A stretch of DNA of 64,000 nucleotides from Mactromeris polynyma (taxonomy: Eukaryota; Mollusca; Bivalvia; Venerida; Mactridae), in assembly GCA_032209605.1 (NCBI GenBank), contig JASFXZ010000018.1, positions 5,087,904 through 5,151,903 on the forward strand. Direction: 5' to 3'. Positions 47,101 through 59,459 of the stretch are shown here, piece after piece. The first letter of the stretch is position 1. Every line of letters starts with the position of its first letter. Made by a program: the position numbers and the translations under genes. The notes under the pieces are model-generated. The model ran no database searches and had not been told where the DNA came from. It saw only the letters and a list, made by a program, of their open reading frames with translations.

Positions 47101-50100
47101 TATCTGACAATGTATTCAATTCAATGACAGTAGCAAACATATCAGACTATGTCTTCAATTCAATGAAAGTGTCAAACATATCAGACAATTTATTTGATTC
47201 CATGAAAATAAAACACATATGACTATGTATTTGATCGAAGGACAATTGCAAACTCGTGCGACAATGTGTTCATTTGATTGAAATTAGCAAACACCATTCA
47301 CTACACGTGTTCAAAATCAAAGAGTGTTCAAACAGTACAATGAATAATCATCGAATATCATTAATTCAAAAACTGATATAACATATATTATGTTTTTCTA
47401 GTACCTTTTCACAGTTATTTTATTATATATTATTATAATAAGATTATTATTTATAATCCACATGGCTGACGCGTACACATTCGGACATTATACAACAGTT
47501 AATACTTACTAGGTGTGTTAATTGGATTCATACAATCGCGTCCGCAACCAACACTACAACACTTCTGTACTCCTGGACAACCTTGATCAGATGAACAAAG
47601 TTCAGCACAGATACCAAAATTTAATGGGTTCCTTAACTGAGGACATGTTCCAGGTTTCTCTACTGTAATGTAATACAATGTATAATGAATGTATATATTT
47701 CTACATGCCAATAAAAAGCATTTATTTTATTAAATATATAATTCGACAAGGAAATATAACATCCAATCATCTAAGCTACTCAAAACACGAACATATTAAA
47801 AAATATACATATATGCATTGGCAATTACAATGAGGAAAGAAGCACAAGACAGAAACACGTGTAATAACAGAACATGTGAGTATCGCATTATGTCAGATGT
47901 ACAACCTGACTAGTGGATTCAACCTGAAAGTTACAAGGTCGTGGAACAACATATTATAGATTGGTCGCGTGGTTTTTAAAGATCGGTAATGAATGCTGTT
48001 GTTATAAATTGGTCACGTCATCAGGGATTTATCAATCAAGTGTGTGTACAAATACATACGTGCCACACAACAAGCTGTATACTTACTGCATGCCTTTTCA
48101 GTGCAAATTACATTTCCATCGCTGCATGTACAAGTGTTACAGTCAACTTTGACAGTTGCACCATCATCCACAACTTCACCGTTGATATTGCACGTTCCTT
48201 CAAAGAAAGAAAAATCATTGTTTTCATGAGTTTCCCGTGACTACCGATGAAAATGGCGAACGTATCTGACAATGTATTCAATTCAATGACAGTAGCAAAC
48301 ATATCAGACTATGAATTCAATTTAATGAAAGTGTCAAACATATCAGACAATTTATTTGATTCCATGAAAATAAAACACATATGACTATGTATTTGATCGA
48401 AGGACAATTGCAAACTCGTGCGACAATGTGTTCATTTGATTGAAATTAGCAAACACCATTCACTACACGTGTTCAAAATCAAAGAGTGTTCAAACAGTAC
48501 ACTGAATAATCATCGAATATCATTAATTCAGAAAACCGAGATAACATATATTATATTTTTCTAGTACCTATTCACAATTATTATATTATATAATCATATA
48601 AGTATTATAAGAGTATTATTCATAATCCACATGGAGGATGCTTACACATTCGGATATTAGACAACCAGTAGTACTTACTGGGTTTAGGAACTGAATCCAT
48701 ACAAACGTGTCCACAGCCATTACTGCAACACTTCTGTTGACCTTGACAATTTTGATCAGATGAACATAGATCAACACAGATACCTGGACCGCTTACAGAA
48801 GGGCATGTACCCGGTTTCTCTATAATGTGAGACAAAATAGAATGTTCATAAATGCGCACTGAAAACGTTTGTAAATAGATAACGAAGTCGGTCAGGATAT
48901 ACAACATAGAAAGCGTGTAATTACCTCAAAAGCACAAATAGACATGAAAATATTCGCATTAACAGTTACAGTAGCAAATGTAACACCAGACACAACCAGA
49001 AGTAATGATGATACCAGGAGTATCGCCCAGTAAAAGTCAGGGGGATAACGTATGCGACAGAGTTAGATTGCACTAAACCTCATTACTTATTATACTATCA
49101 CCCAAAAAATACAACAGTAAAATTAAGAACATCTGGTATGCATTACACCGGGTCAAGCATTCCCATCATATCGCAAATAATGTGCATGTAGTTAATATCA
49201 TGACAGCCATGTGTGGAACTGATCAACATTAACAACTGACAGTTCATCGGGGATTGAACAGTCAGTATGCGTACAAACACATACGTGTATGACTTTCTAA
49301 TGCCACATAACAAGCTGTATAAGCTCGTACTTACCACACGCTATTAGCGTGCAGATTAAGTCTCCATCCCTGCATTGACAAGTGTTACAGTCGACTTTGA
49401 CAGTTGCACCATTTTCCACAACTTCACCATTGATACTGCACGTTCCTTCAAATAAAATAAAAATCATTGTTTTCATGAGTTTCACATCTCTATAAATGAA
49501 AGTAGCAAGCATATCAGACTATTTGTTTGATCGAATGAAAGAAGCAAACAAATCAGACTATGTATTTGATCGAATGAAAGTAGCAAACATATCTGACTAT
49601 GTATTTGATCGAATGAAAGAAGCAAACATATCAGACTATATATTTGATCGAATGAAAGAAGCAAACATATCAGACTATGTATTTGATCGAATGAGAGAAG
49701 CAAACATATCAGACTATGTATTTGATCGAATGAAAGAAGCAAACATATCAGACTATGTATTTGATCGAATGAAAGAAGCAAACATATAAGAGTATGTATT
49801 TGATCGAATGAAAGAAGCAAACATATCAGACTATGTATTTGATCGAATGAAAGTAGCAAACATATCAGACTATGTATTTTATCGAATGAAAGTAGCAAAC
49901 ATATCAGACTATGTATTTGATCGAATGAAGTAGCAAACATATCAGACTATGTATTTGATCGAATGAAACTAGAAAAAAATATCAGACTATGTATTTGATC
50001 GAAAAAAATAGCAAACATATCAGACTATGTATTTGATCGAATGGAAGTAGCAAACATATCAGAGTATGTATTTGATCGAATGAAAGTAGCAAACATATCA

Positions 50101-53065
50101 GACTATGTATTTGATCGAAAGAAAGTAGCAAACATATCAGACTATGTATTTGATCGAATGAAACTAGAAAAAATATCAGACTATGTATTTGATCGAAAAA
50201 AATAGCAAACATATCAGACTATGTGTATGATAAATGAAAGTAGCAAACATATCAGACTATGTATTTGATCGAATGGAAGTAGCAAACATATCAGAGTATG
50301 TATTTGATCGAATGAAAGAAGCAAACATATCAGACTATGCATTTGATCGAATGAAAGTAGCAAACATATCAGACTATGTATTTGATCGAATGAAAGAAGC
50401 AAACATATCAGACTATGTATTTGATCGAATGAAAGAAGCAAACATATCAGACTATGTATTTGATCGAATGAAAGAAGCAAACATATCAGACTATGTATTT
50501 GATCGAATGAAAGAAGCAAACATATAAGAGTATGTATTTGATCGAATGAAAGAAGCAAACATATCAGACTATGTATTTGATCGAATGAAAGAAGCAAACA
50601 TATCAGACTATGTATTTGATCGAATGAGAGAAGCAAACATATCAGACTATGTATTTGATCTAATGAGAGAAGCAAACATATCAGACTATGTATTTGATCG
50701 AATGAAAGAAGCACACATATCAGACTATGTATTTGATCGAATGAAAGAAGCAAACATATAAGAGTATGTATTTGATCGAATGAAAGAAGCAAACATATCA
50801 GACTATGTATTTGATCGAATGAAAGAAGCAAACATATCAGACTATGTATATGATCGAAGGAAAATAGCAAACACGTGTGACAATGTATTCAGTTGAAAAT
50901 AGAAAACACCATTCACTCTATGCATTCATAAGGTGTTCAAACTCTACAATAAATAATCACCGAATATCATTAATTCAAAAACTGAGATAACATATATTAT
51001 GTTTTTCTAGTACCTATTCACAGTTATTTTATTATATATTATATTATTATTATAAGATTATTATTTATAATCCACATGGATAATGGATACACGTTCGGAC
51101 ATTATACAACAGTTAATACTTACTAGGTGTGTTAATTGGATTCATACAATCGCGTCCACAACCAACACTACAACACTTCTGTATTCCTGGACAACCTTGA
51201 TCAGATGAACAAAGTTCAGCACAGTGACCAACAATTAATGGGTTCCTTAACTGAGGACATGTTCCAGGTTTCTCTACTGTAATGTAATACAATGTATAAT
51301 GAATGTATATATTACTACATGCCAATTAAAAGCATCTATTTTATTAAATATATAATTCGACAAGGAAATATAACATCCAATCATCTAAGCTACTCAAAAC
51401 ACGAACATATGAAAATATACATATATGCATATGTTCAGCACAGCGACCAAATGGGTTCCTTAACTGGGGACATGTTCCAGGTTTCTCTCCTTTAATGTAA
51501 TACAACAATTAATGTATATATTACTACATGCCAATTGAATGCATTTATATCATTAAATATAAACGTCAACCAGGAAATATAACATCTAATCAGCGAAGCT
51601 TCTAAAACATGAACATATGAAAATATACAAATATGCATTGGTAATTACAATGAGGAAAGAAGCTAAAAATTGGTCAGGGGCTTATTTATAGATCATTCAC
51701 ATGGTTATGTAACTTACTTTGTTGGCAGACAGGACAGCATCGTCCAGGAGGGATTACACAAGCTGTATCTGGCGCCATTCCACAACGGACCAAACGGCAG
51801 TCTAGTAAAAAAAGTAATATGTGTTCGGCGCAGCTGTACTAACATGGTTTTGCTATTTGCATATCAGGGTGAATATGAAGGTATTGGAATAAGCTCCCGA
51901 TGCTAAAGGAGAGTAATTGGTTTACAGCGTGTATTGTGTATTTCAAGCTTAATCCAGTAAGTAGTGTTTGTTAGTCATCACCACGGGGAATCGTCCGGTG
52001 ATGGAATTGAGGAGACTTTCTTGGTTTTATATAGCAGTCGCGTACATTTTTATTGTTTAAATCAGATAATTCGCTATGTATTAACTTTATTAACATCAAT
52101 GTGTGAGTTCACGACTTATTCAATAAGTAATGATGAACTATATTGAAACAGACTACAATGTATACGGTATCTATGACTAATCACACCACGGAGTTATTTT
52201 TATCCAGCCTCCTACGCAGTAATCTCTTTTGTGTAATAACAAATTGCGACAGTATTCGATCGTGTGAAAAAACGCTTTGTCACTAACAGTAAAATACGTA
52301 TAGTAAGTACTGCATCAAGTACCGCATTACCTTGATGCAATATATGATCGATATGCTAAGCTCGGCCGTTGTATCCGACATAATTAAGCAATGAAGTACG
52401 AGTGAGTTGTTCCTTTCGGAAAAAAATAGTTATATCAACCCAACACACATGGACAACATATGGAGACATGCTAGAAAGTGTTCACATTCCTATAAAAAGT
52501 CAATAAACACGTCAGTGCATTCATTACCCCATAACAAGTATTTTGTGTAACTCATAGTGAAATATTGTCAACAGTAAACGTCATGCGCGGTTCCAGAGAC
52601 GGGACAGGGGGCCCGGAACCCCCTGAGATTTTTGACAAAATGTGATTGTCCTTATCTAATCCCAGATCAATAGGTGTCCCATATTCAGGGGCTTCGTTGG
52701 TTTGTTCCACAATGTGTGTATTACATTAATACGAACGCATTGGATTACAAAACGCTAAGGACTTCAATTATTCACTCAGATCTGAGTGATCTGCCGCACC
52801 AGGGACTGATCCCCCCCCCCCCCCCCCGATCGTAAATAGCTGGATCACTGTCGTCAAATGATTTCGAGCAAGGAAGGCTCGTTCGAATTTTGTACATACC
52901 TTCAAGGCAAATGGGGCAACATTCTCCGTTTCGGGTGATGGGGTTAGGACATAATGGTTCTGCACATAACACAGCGGCACATGATGGTAATACAACTGAC
53001 ACGTCTTGTCCGTAACAGAAAGTGACGTATCCCAGCACCAGCATAAATATATACTGGCTTTCCAT
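44196..53065 (-). CDS. G7: largest family member, five WAP and four half-VWC modules, 12 coding exons
   Basis: Exons in transcript order: 52900-53065 (signal peptide [19 protein letters not shown], 6-Cys, CCPIC), 51718-51801 (6-Cys, CCPVC), 51124-51273 (WAP), 49335-49445 (CNTCQC, loop CTLIAC), 48679-48819 (WAP), 48087-48197 (loop CTEKAC), 47510-47659 (WAP), 46925-47035, 46348-46497 (WAP), 45764-45874, 45194-45337 (WAP), 44196-44332 (6-Cys, CCPIC, tail [13 protein letters not shown]). The sum is 1566 nt, in frame, giving 521 residues, all junctions phase 1. Eighty-two cysteines would be expected. The last three half-VWC/WAP pairs lie on near-identical 1.16-kb tandem units. A truncated extra WAP remnant (51431-51486) sits in intron 2. 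AATAAA at 43777-43782. The protein is presumably exported and disulfide-rich; a protease-inhibitor, defence or matrix role is inference from WAP families. Confidence 0.75.
44400..44810. repeat. 39-bp minisatellite variant in the last intron of G7, about 10 units
   Basis: Unit aacatataagaatgtgtatt + tctgtcattgaatatagcg, 39 bp. Lined up with the array at 11045-13150 the length is identical and over half the bases agree, so it is the same family in a diverged form. A short version is at 35385-35465, downstream of the matching position in G6. Confidence 0.85.
45194..48620. repeat. Three tandem 1.16-kb units, each with one WAP and one half-VWC exon
   Basis: Unit boundaries taken at the WAP exon ends: 45194, 46348, 47510 (spacings 1154 and 1162). 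Exons and introns alike are nearly identical, with differences mainly small (gggtcccttaactg versus ccaaaatttaatgggttc in the first WAP). A fourth equivalent unit occurs once in G2 at 9059-10228. Confidence 0.9.
49496..50875. repeat. 39-bp minisatellite, about 35 units, in an intron of G7
   Basis: Same unit and same position between WAP and half-VWC exons as the G2 array at 11045-13150, but shorter and with a repeated degenerate block (actagaaaaaa-atatcag) at about 49965-50000 and 50163-50200. Confidence 0.95.
51431..51486 (-). pseudogene. Truncated WAP exon remnant in G7
   Basis: The first 18 codons of a WAP exon ([18 protein letters not shown]) after an AG acceptor, then an abrupt join to intron sequence (atatgcatatatg). 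The remaining six cysteines and the donor are missing. Confidence 0.75.
52582..52835. mobile_element. MITE-like element in intron of G7, right end lost
   Basis: Left end gtcatgcgcggttcc and body gggcccggaaccccctgag match the G2 copy; the right part ends in a 17-base C run (52811-52827) and the usual cgcgcatga end is missing. Confidence 0.45.
52811..52827. repeat. C homopolymer, 17 bases
   Basis: A C17 tract at the position where the other copies have the shorter cccccgatc/ccccctgatc stretch of the MITE-like element. Length may be unreliable in sequencing. Confidence 0.9.
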
Positions 53066-54053
53066 ATTTCTTTTCTTTATTGCTACAATACAAAAAAATA
53101 CCTGACATAAAGTAAAGAGAGAGAGCGTGCGAGAGTGTGTGTTTTGTGTGATTCTGTTTGGCAGACGGAAGATCCATCAATATAACTGATTTGGTTTTAA
53201 CTTTGACTTAATATTATCAAAGGAGTAACAGAAGCGTATGGTCGTTCGCTCATTAAATGTAGCGTTACCATGGTTTGATGCCTCAATGTCCAACCAGTGG
53301 TTACGATAACAACATGAATGAAGCAGTGACAACCTTGGTTCTTCTCACTCCAGGTTTTATCTTAGATTTTGAAGCAGTCATTGTAGTCCGACAAGAGAAA
53401 ATTATGCTATATTTCTTAAGTATCCTTTTCATGTAATACACTGCATTCGCAGAAAAACACGACATTTATTACGATCGAGTGTACATGTACTTTCACACCG
53501 GCAGAAATGCGCAAGTTATGCGTTTTGTAAACAATGCCCATTAAAGCAGTACGTATTTCATCTTGTTCTTCCTTCTCAGATCGCTTTACGGGAGTTTCAA
53601 TGATAGAAGAAAGTTAAGCGTTATAAATGACTTATTTATTGCAAATTATGTCAAATTTAGTGAAATAATAATATTTTCGTCGGCAAGAATGCCAGTCTTA
53701 ACCAAATATTTGAAAAATCGTTTTACATACTCTAATCGCTTAATATATGTAATGCCGCTTTAATATCCAGCTTTTCGAAATATACATGTAACTCTGTTTG
53801 TCATTAACCACAATGTAGTCTTTAAAAATATATTTATGTTCACATAAATGTATGTTACTATAATGCATACGATTAGATATATTCCTGTTCAAAATTACCA
53901 TTACCTGTCATTGACGAATATACCCAGCATAATTTTATATAATAATATTTAAGAAATAATTTGCGTGTGCAGACTATATGGTAAAAACATCTTATTTTCT
54001 CAAATTAAAAATTTAATGTTATCAATCAATATTAACAAAAACAAAATTCTCAC

Positions 54054-54120
54054 CTTTTTAACTAAGTCTGAATCAACACTAAATTGAAACAACGCCTGTC
54101 ATGTAGGATTATATAGACTA
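54054..54120 (-). promoter_or_regulatory. G7 candidate 5' non-coding exon and TATA box
   Basis: Minus strand: GTCTATATAATCC at 54107-54118, then TCAATTTAGTGTTGATTCAGACTTAG, then donor AAAAAG|GTGAGAA with exon end 54054. CCAAT-type ATCGACCAATCAATG upstream at about 54194-54208. It lies about 1 kb upstream of the G7 ATG. Confidence 0.58.
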
Positions 54121-54410
54121 ATAGTATTACGTGAACATACGTCAGCATGTCCTTTTATCATAATTGATGCTTCCTTTAATTGGTTTGTTGTTGACATTGA
54201 TTGGTCGATGAAAAGTGCGTGACTGAAACGCTACTGCAATCCCCTACATCAATGTTGTGGTTGAATCCGTTGAAAATAATACGGATTTAACTATGAATAA
54301 TGACATGTTATTTAATCCATATTGCATTGTGAAACCGTTATTTTATTATGAATAGCGCGGAATATTAATAAATTATATAAAAAATTCAGTGTTAGCAAAA
54401 AAAATTAACA

Positions 54411-54480
54411 AAAATGCTCACTTTGTTTTAACTGAATCAACACTAAACTGAAACAATAATATATGGATAATATAGAGAAA
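54411..54480 (-). promoter_or_regulatory. Second, weaker copy of the G7 promoter block
   Basis: CAGTTTAGTGTTGATTCAG recurs, with an AT-rich ATCCATATATTATTG upstream, but the donor is decayed (ACAAAGTGAGC). Probably an old tandem duplicate. Confidence 0.3.
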
Positions 54481-55278
54481 AATACGTCAGGATATCATTG
54501 AAGGATAATTGATGCTTGCTTTCGTTGGATAAGTCGATTTGAAGTGAGCAACTGACATGCTACTATGAGTATACTCCGTTGAAACAATACGGATGTAACT
54601 CTGAACAAGGACATGTTGTTGTTAGATCCATATTGCATTAACATTGTGAAACCGTTAACGACTTAACATATGCAATATAGCGGAATATGTTATCGTTGAA
54701 TTAAGACAGACAAGTGATTAATTAGCGTGAGCGAAGTATATGTTTTTTAAAAGGGATATAAATTAGTTTTACCATGCAGTAACATACAGTATGTATACTA
54801 ATTATGTTTATATACAGCGACAAAATACCTACGTGATACAATGAACACAGGTACAGAAGTCCTTCACCTGCAGGCTGTTATTAGTGCGTTTAATGGGGAA
54901 AAAAGTGTACGTACGTTACACAGAAAACCTTTCAATGTGACAAATAACAATTTAATGTCACTCAGACACAGTGAGTTATATTGTTAATATTTCACAAATT
55001 ACGTTTCTTTTTTTATATTAACAAAATAAAAAAATGTGATTCACATAAAGCAATTCACTTTACAAACAACAGACGACGTTAACGTTTGTTGTTTTTCCTT
55101 ATAAGTTTCCTGGAACTGCAAACCACGAGTCCGAAACAGGTATTTCCTATACTTGTACTTATGTGGAGCGTAGATCATGATAGAAAGTAGCTGTATCGGA
55201 CTCGTATAATTTGGATTTGTGAAAAGAAGAATGTTATAATCTCTCGTTATCCCTTCGATAGTATCTAGTATATATATA

Positions 55279-57005
55279 GTAAAGGGAGTTTATAATATAT
55301 GTACTGTATAGATACTATAGAAGGGATAAAGGGAGTTTATAATATATGTACTGTATAGATACTATAGAAGGGATAAAGGGAGTTTATAATATATGTACTG
55401 TATAGATACTATAGAAGGGATAAAGGGAGTTTATAATATATGTACTGTATAGATACTATAGAAGGGATAAAGGGAGTTTATAATATATGTACTGTATAGA
55501 TACTATAAAAGGGATAAAGGGAGTTTATAATATATGTACTGTATAGATACTATAGAAGGGATAAAGGGAGTTTATAATATATGTGCTGTACAGATACTAT
55601 AAAAGGGATAAAGGGAGTTTACAATATATGTACTGTATAGATACTATAGAAGGGATAAAGGGAGTTTATAACATATGTACTGTATAGATACTATAAAAGG
55701 GATAAAGGGAGTTTACAATATATGTACTGTATAGATACTATAGAAGGGATAAAGGGAGTTTATAACATATGTACTGTAGGTACTATAGAAGGGATAAAGG
55801 GAGTTTATAATATATGTACTGTAAAGATACTATAGAAGGGATAAAGGGAGTTTATAATATATGTACTGTATAGACACTATAAAAGGGATAAAGGGAGTTT
55901 ATAATATATGTACTGTATAGATACTATAGAAGGGATAAAGGGAGTTTACAATATATGTACTATAGATACTATAGAAGGGATAAAGGGAGTTTATAACATA
56001 TGTACTATAGATACTATAGAAGGGATAAAGGGAGTTTATAATATATGTGCTGTATAGATACTATAGAAGGGATAAAGGGAGTTTATAATATATGTACTGT
56101 ATAGATACTATAGAAGGGATAAAGGGAGTTTATAATATATGTACTGTATAGATACTATAGAAGGGATAAAGGGAGTTTATAATATATGTACTGTATAGAT
56201 ACTATAGAAGGGATAAAGGGAGTTTATAATATATGTACTGTATAGATACTATAAAAGGGATAAAGGGAGTTTATAATATATGTGCTGTATAGATACTATA
56301 GAAGGGATAAAGGGAGTTTATAACATATGTACTGTAGGTACTATAGAAGGGATAAAGGGAGTTTATAATATATGTACTGTAAAGATACTATAGAAGGGAT
56401 AAAGGGAGTTTATAATATATGTACTGTATAGACACTATAAAAGGGATAAAGGGAGTTTATAATATATGTACTGTATAGATACTATAGAAGGGATAAAGGG
56501 AGTTTACAATATATGTACTATAGATACTATAGAAGGGATAAAGGGAGTTTATAACATATGTACTATAGATACTATAGAAGGGATAAAGGGAGTTTATAAT
56601 ATATGTGCTGTATAGATACTATAGAAGGGATAAAGGGAGTTTATAATATATGTACTGTATAGATACTATAGAAGGGATAAAGGGAGTTTATAATATATGT
56701 ACTGTATAGATACTATAGAAGGGATAAAGGGAGTTTATAATATATGTACTGTATAGATACTATAGAAGGGATAAAGGGAGTTTATAATATATGTACTGTA
56801 TAGATACTATAGAAGGGATAAAGGGAGTTTATAATATATGTGCTGTATAGATACTATAGAAGGGATAAAGGGAGTTTATAATATATGTACTGTATAGATA
56901 CTATAGAAGGGATAAAGGGAGTTTATAATATATGTACTGTATAGATACTATAGAAGGGATAAAGGGAGTTTATAATATATGTACTGTATAGATACTCTAG
57001 AAGGA
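55279..57005. repeat. 47-bp satellite, about 37 units, with higher-order repeat
   Basis: Unit gggataaagggagtttataa + tatatgtactgtatagatac + tatagaa. Shortened units (tactatagatac, gtactgtaggtac) recur in the same order about 558 bp apart, for example gtactgtagg at 55771 and 56329, showing that a 12-unit block was duplicated. Confidence 0.95.
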
Positions 57006-57098
57006 ATAATTGGAGAAGTGCTGACAATCTCTCATGATGGTATGTTGCCTTCACTGCGCAACTCTGATTCAAAAGCGTTTGGCAAAGTTTGGAACATT

Positions 57099-57610
57099 TT
57101 TATGGTGGCATATTACTGCCACCAGTTAGCATGATAGCGTTCGCGAATTAATTCGTGTTAACCACTTAATTATTACGATAATTATCTAGCTATCTAGTTA
57201 ATATTCGTCATAAATGTTCGGTAAGATACATATCATACAACTAGAATCAGGCTTGAAAGTGCCCAGAACTGCCACCTCTTACCTTTTTATGATGTATTAC
57301 ACTAGATTTATGTGCTAACACGAACCTTATCTAGTTGACCACTTATTATGTTACTTAATAACTCAAATTCGCGAATTTCACTTAAGATTCGTGTTACCAC
57401 TTATTTATAAATACAAGTTTGGCTTCTAGATGTAAGTGGTAACACGAATCTTAAGTGAAATTCGCAAATTTGAGTTATTAAGTAACATAATAAGTAGTCA
57501 ACTAGATAAGATTCGTGTTACCACTTACATCTAGAAGCCAACAATGAATAAGTGGTAACACGAATCTTAAGTGAAATTCGCGAATTTGAGTTATTAAGTT
57601 ATTAAATCTA
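57099..57610. mobile_element. Palindrome-rich element with a 33-bp perfect inverted repeat
   Basis: Opens with atggtggcatattactgccaccag like the block at 40660. Arms 57421-57453 and 57507-57539 are exact reverse complements with a 53-nt loop; further shorter inverted copies of the same text flank them. No coding capacity. Confidence 0.65.
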
Positions 57611-58327
57611 CAGTAATATTCGCACTAAACAGAATGAAGAGAAAACAGGTTTGACCACTTGTAATAGTGTTTAGGCCTATAGTTCACTCCGTCTCTTCCT
57701 GTGTCTTACATCCAATGAGCATCCAGAATTTTTTAAATATTAGGACAACCTATCCATTTATTATGGCATTTCTCACAATATCTATTAAGTGATTTTATTA
57801 AGTAAATCTGTTAAGTGATCAATATGGAGTTAACTATAAGCCGGTTATAACTCACATATTGGAATTATAAACAAATTAAGTGCTGCGGTCGTTGATGATC
57901 CCTTGCACTTAATTTGATTATAATTCCAATATATGAGCTATATAATTACCAGCTATACATATGAGCTATAACCTATACATAATTAGTATGTGTATATGCT
58001 GTTGAAGGGATAAAAGGAAAGAATACGTGACCAACTCCTATGGACATGCCTCCTTACACAGATATAAAATGAAACATGAGAAAATGGCATAACACAAACT
58101 GACAAAGTCATCACCGAAAAAATACGATATAAATATTTGAATGTTCGAAAATACGAGCGTTCAGGTCAAATGGATTCATGATAAGGCGAGCAGTGATTAA
58201 CATTTTGAAATGTCTTATCTTATTTCTCTATTATGAAATAATTGACCTTAAATACTTTAATGTCTGTGTTCTTTGTTTCGTTACTTATTTACAATACTGC
58301 TTCTAGTACACACACAATTATCCAAAA

Positions 58328-58817
58328 ATGAAATACATGCGTAATCTGTCGGTTGTGATATTGGTTACAGTTATCGTTATAAGTTCCGGATTAATCTGTC
58401 AGTTTCCACATTGTGACACCGTGAAATGTGATCCGGTACCAAAGAATTGTACCGGCACAATCAGGATGGGAGGTGGTTACTGTGGATGTTGTGAGGCGTG
58501 CTTCACTTACATAGGTATGCTGTCCAAAAGTTTTTTATTTTCAACAGAACTGATCATACATGTTTATGGTAACAGAGGAAAGAGAATATTGCGATATATT
58601 CCCGTTTCATATGTACATATCATCTTAAGTCCTTGCCAAGTAAATTGACTCTTATAATAGAAAAATGTATTGCAATTTATCGGAACGAGTATATCAGTAC
58701 TTCTTTCTAAGCTACAAATTTGCTGGCATGGACTTGCAACTGAATCATGTAATTCAAAATCTCGTATAATTACCAGCGAGAGAGGGAGAGAGGGAGAGAG
58801 GGAGAGAGGGAGAGAGA

Positions 58818-58853
<36 letters not shown>

Positions 58854-59301
58854 GATGATTGCTGTCAGAAAGGAAACGATTTAAGTTTCACGCTTGGAAG
58901 GGTCCTGTTCTATGAATTAGAAAATGTCATTAGCAGGCTGAATAAGTTTGTTATTCATGTTAGAATAGATTACCAAACTGATAAATGGTAAAAAACAGAT
59001 ATGTTAATAATTATTGACAGAAATTATTCACTTGAACTTAAACATAATGTTTGTACGTGAGATTTGATTGTGTGAATTCATATGGGTGAAAATGATTTTT
59101 AAGCCAGCAAGATAATTATTAAGGATTGTACAAGTTATGCAAACATAATTGGTTGTGTTTCAGATGAGGGGGGGGTATTGTGAAGTACAAGATGGTATTG
59201 ATGCTATAATACATCCACTCACAGAGAACTGTGGCTCAGGACTGTATTGTGACAACAATTCATCAACATGCCAAGTAAAGCCAAACCCTGCCATTGGCTA
59301 G
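58328..59301 (+). pseudogene. IB1: IGFBP-N-like secreted protein gene, copy with frameshift in exon 2
   Basis: Exon 1 (58328-58514) encodes a signal peptide (MKYMRNLSVVILVTVIVISS) and the Cys pattern CDTVKCDPVPKNC...GYCGCCEAC, then a GTATGC donor in phase 1. Exon 2 begins after ttgtgtttcag at 59164. It should run to the TAG at 59299, but it holds a run of eight G where the intact copy has gggggag; the extra base shifts the frame to a TGA within a few codons. So the predicted protein loses the C-terminal Cys set. The insertion is in a homopolymer, so a sequencing error is possible. The exon 1 protein is identical to that of copy 2. Exon 2 also carries two further base changes. Confidence 0.72.
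58777..58849. repeat. GA-rich microsatellite in the intron of IB1
   Basis: (gagagg)n turning into (ga)n, about 73 bp; the matching place in copy 2 has only about 18 bp (62165-62182). Confidence 0.9.
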
Positions 59302-59459
59302 AAACCACACTACAGTCAGAAAATTGTAGCATTGACCTGTGTTAATAAATTGTATGATAACGATGCTTGTTTTAATACATTTTTCTGAGTTACAACATGC
59401 ATAAATAGTTGTAATTGTAAGTCATTGGAATTACCTGTGCTTTTTTAAAGCCCCGGTCA

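Noticed and set aside
45638..48302. Repeated 61-83-codon plus-strand frames over the tandem units
   Set aside because: Antisense shadows of the half-VWC exons and flanks. Their conservation follows from the recent duplication.
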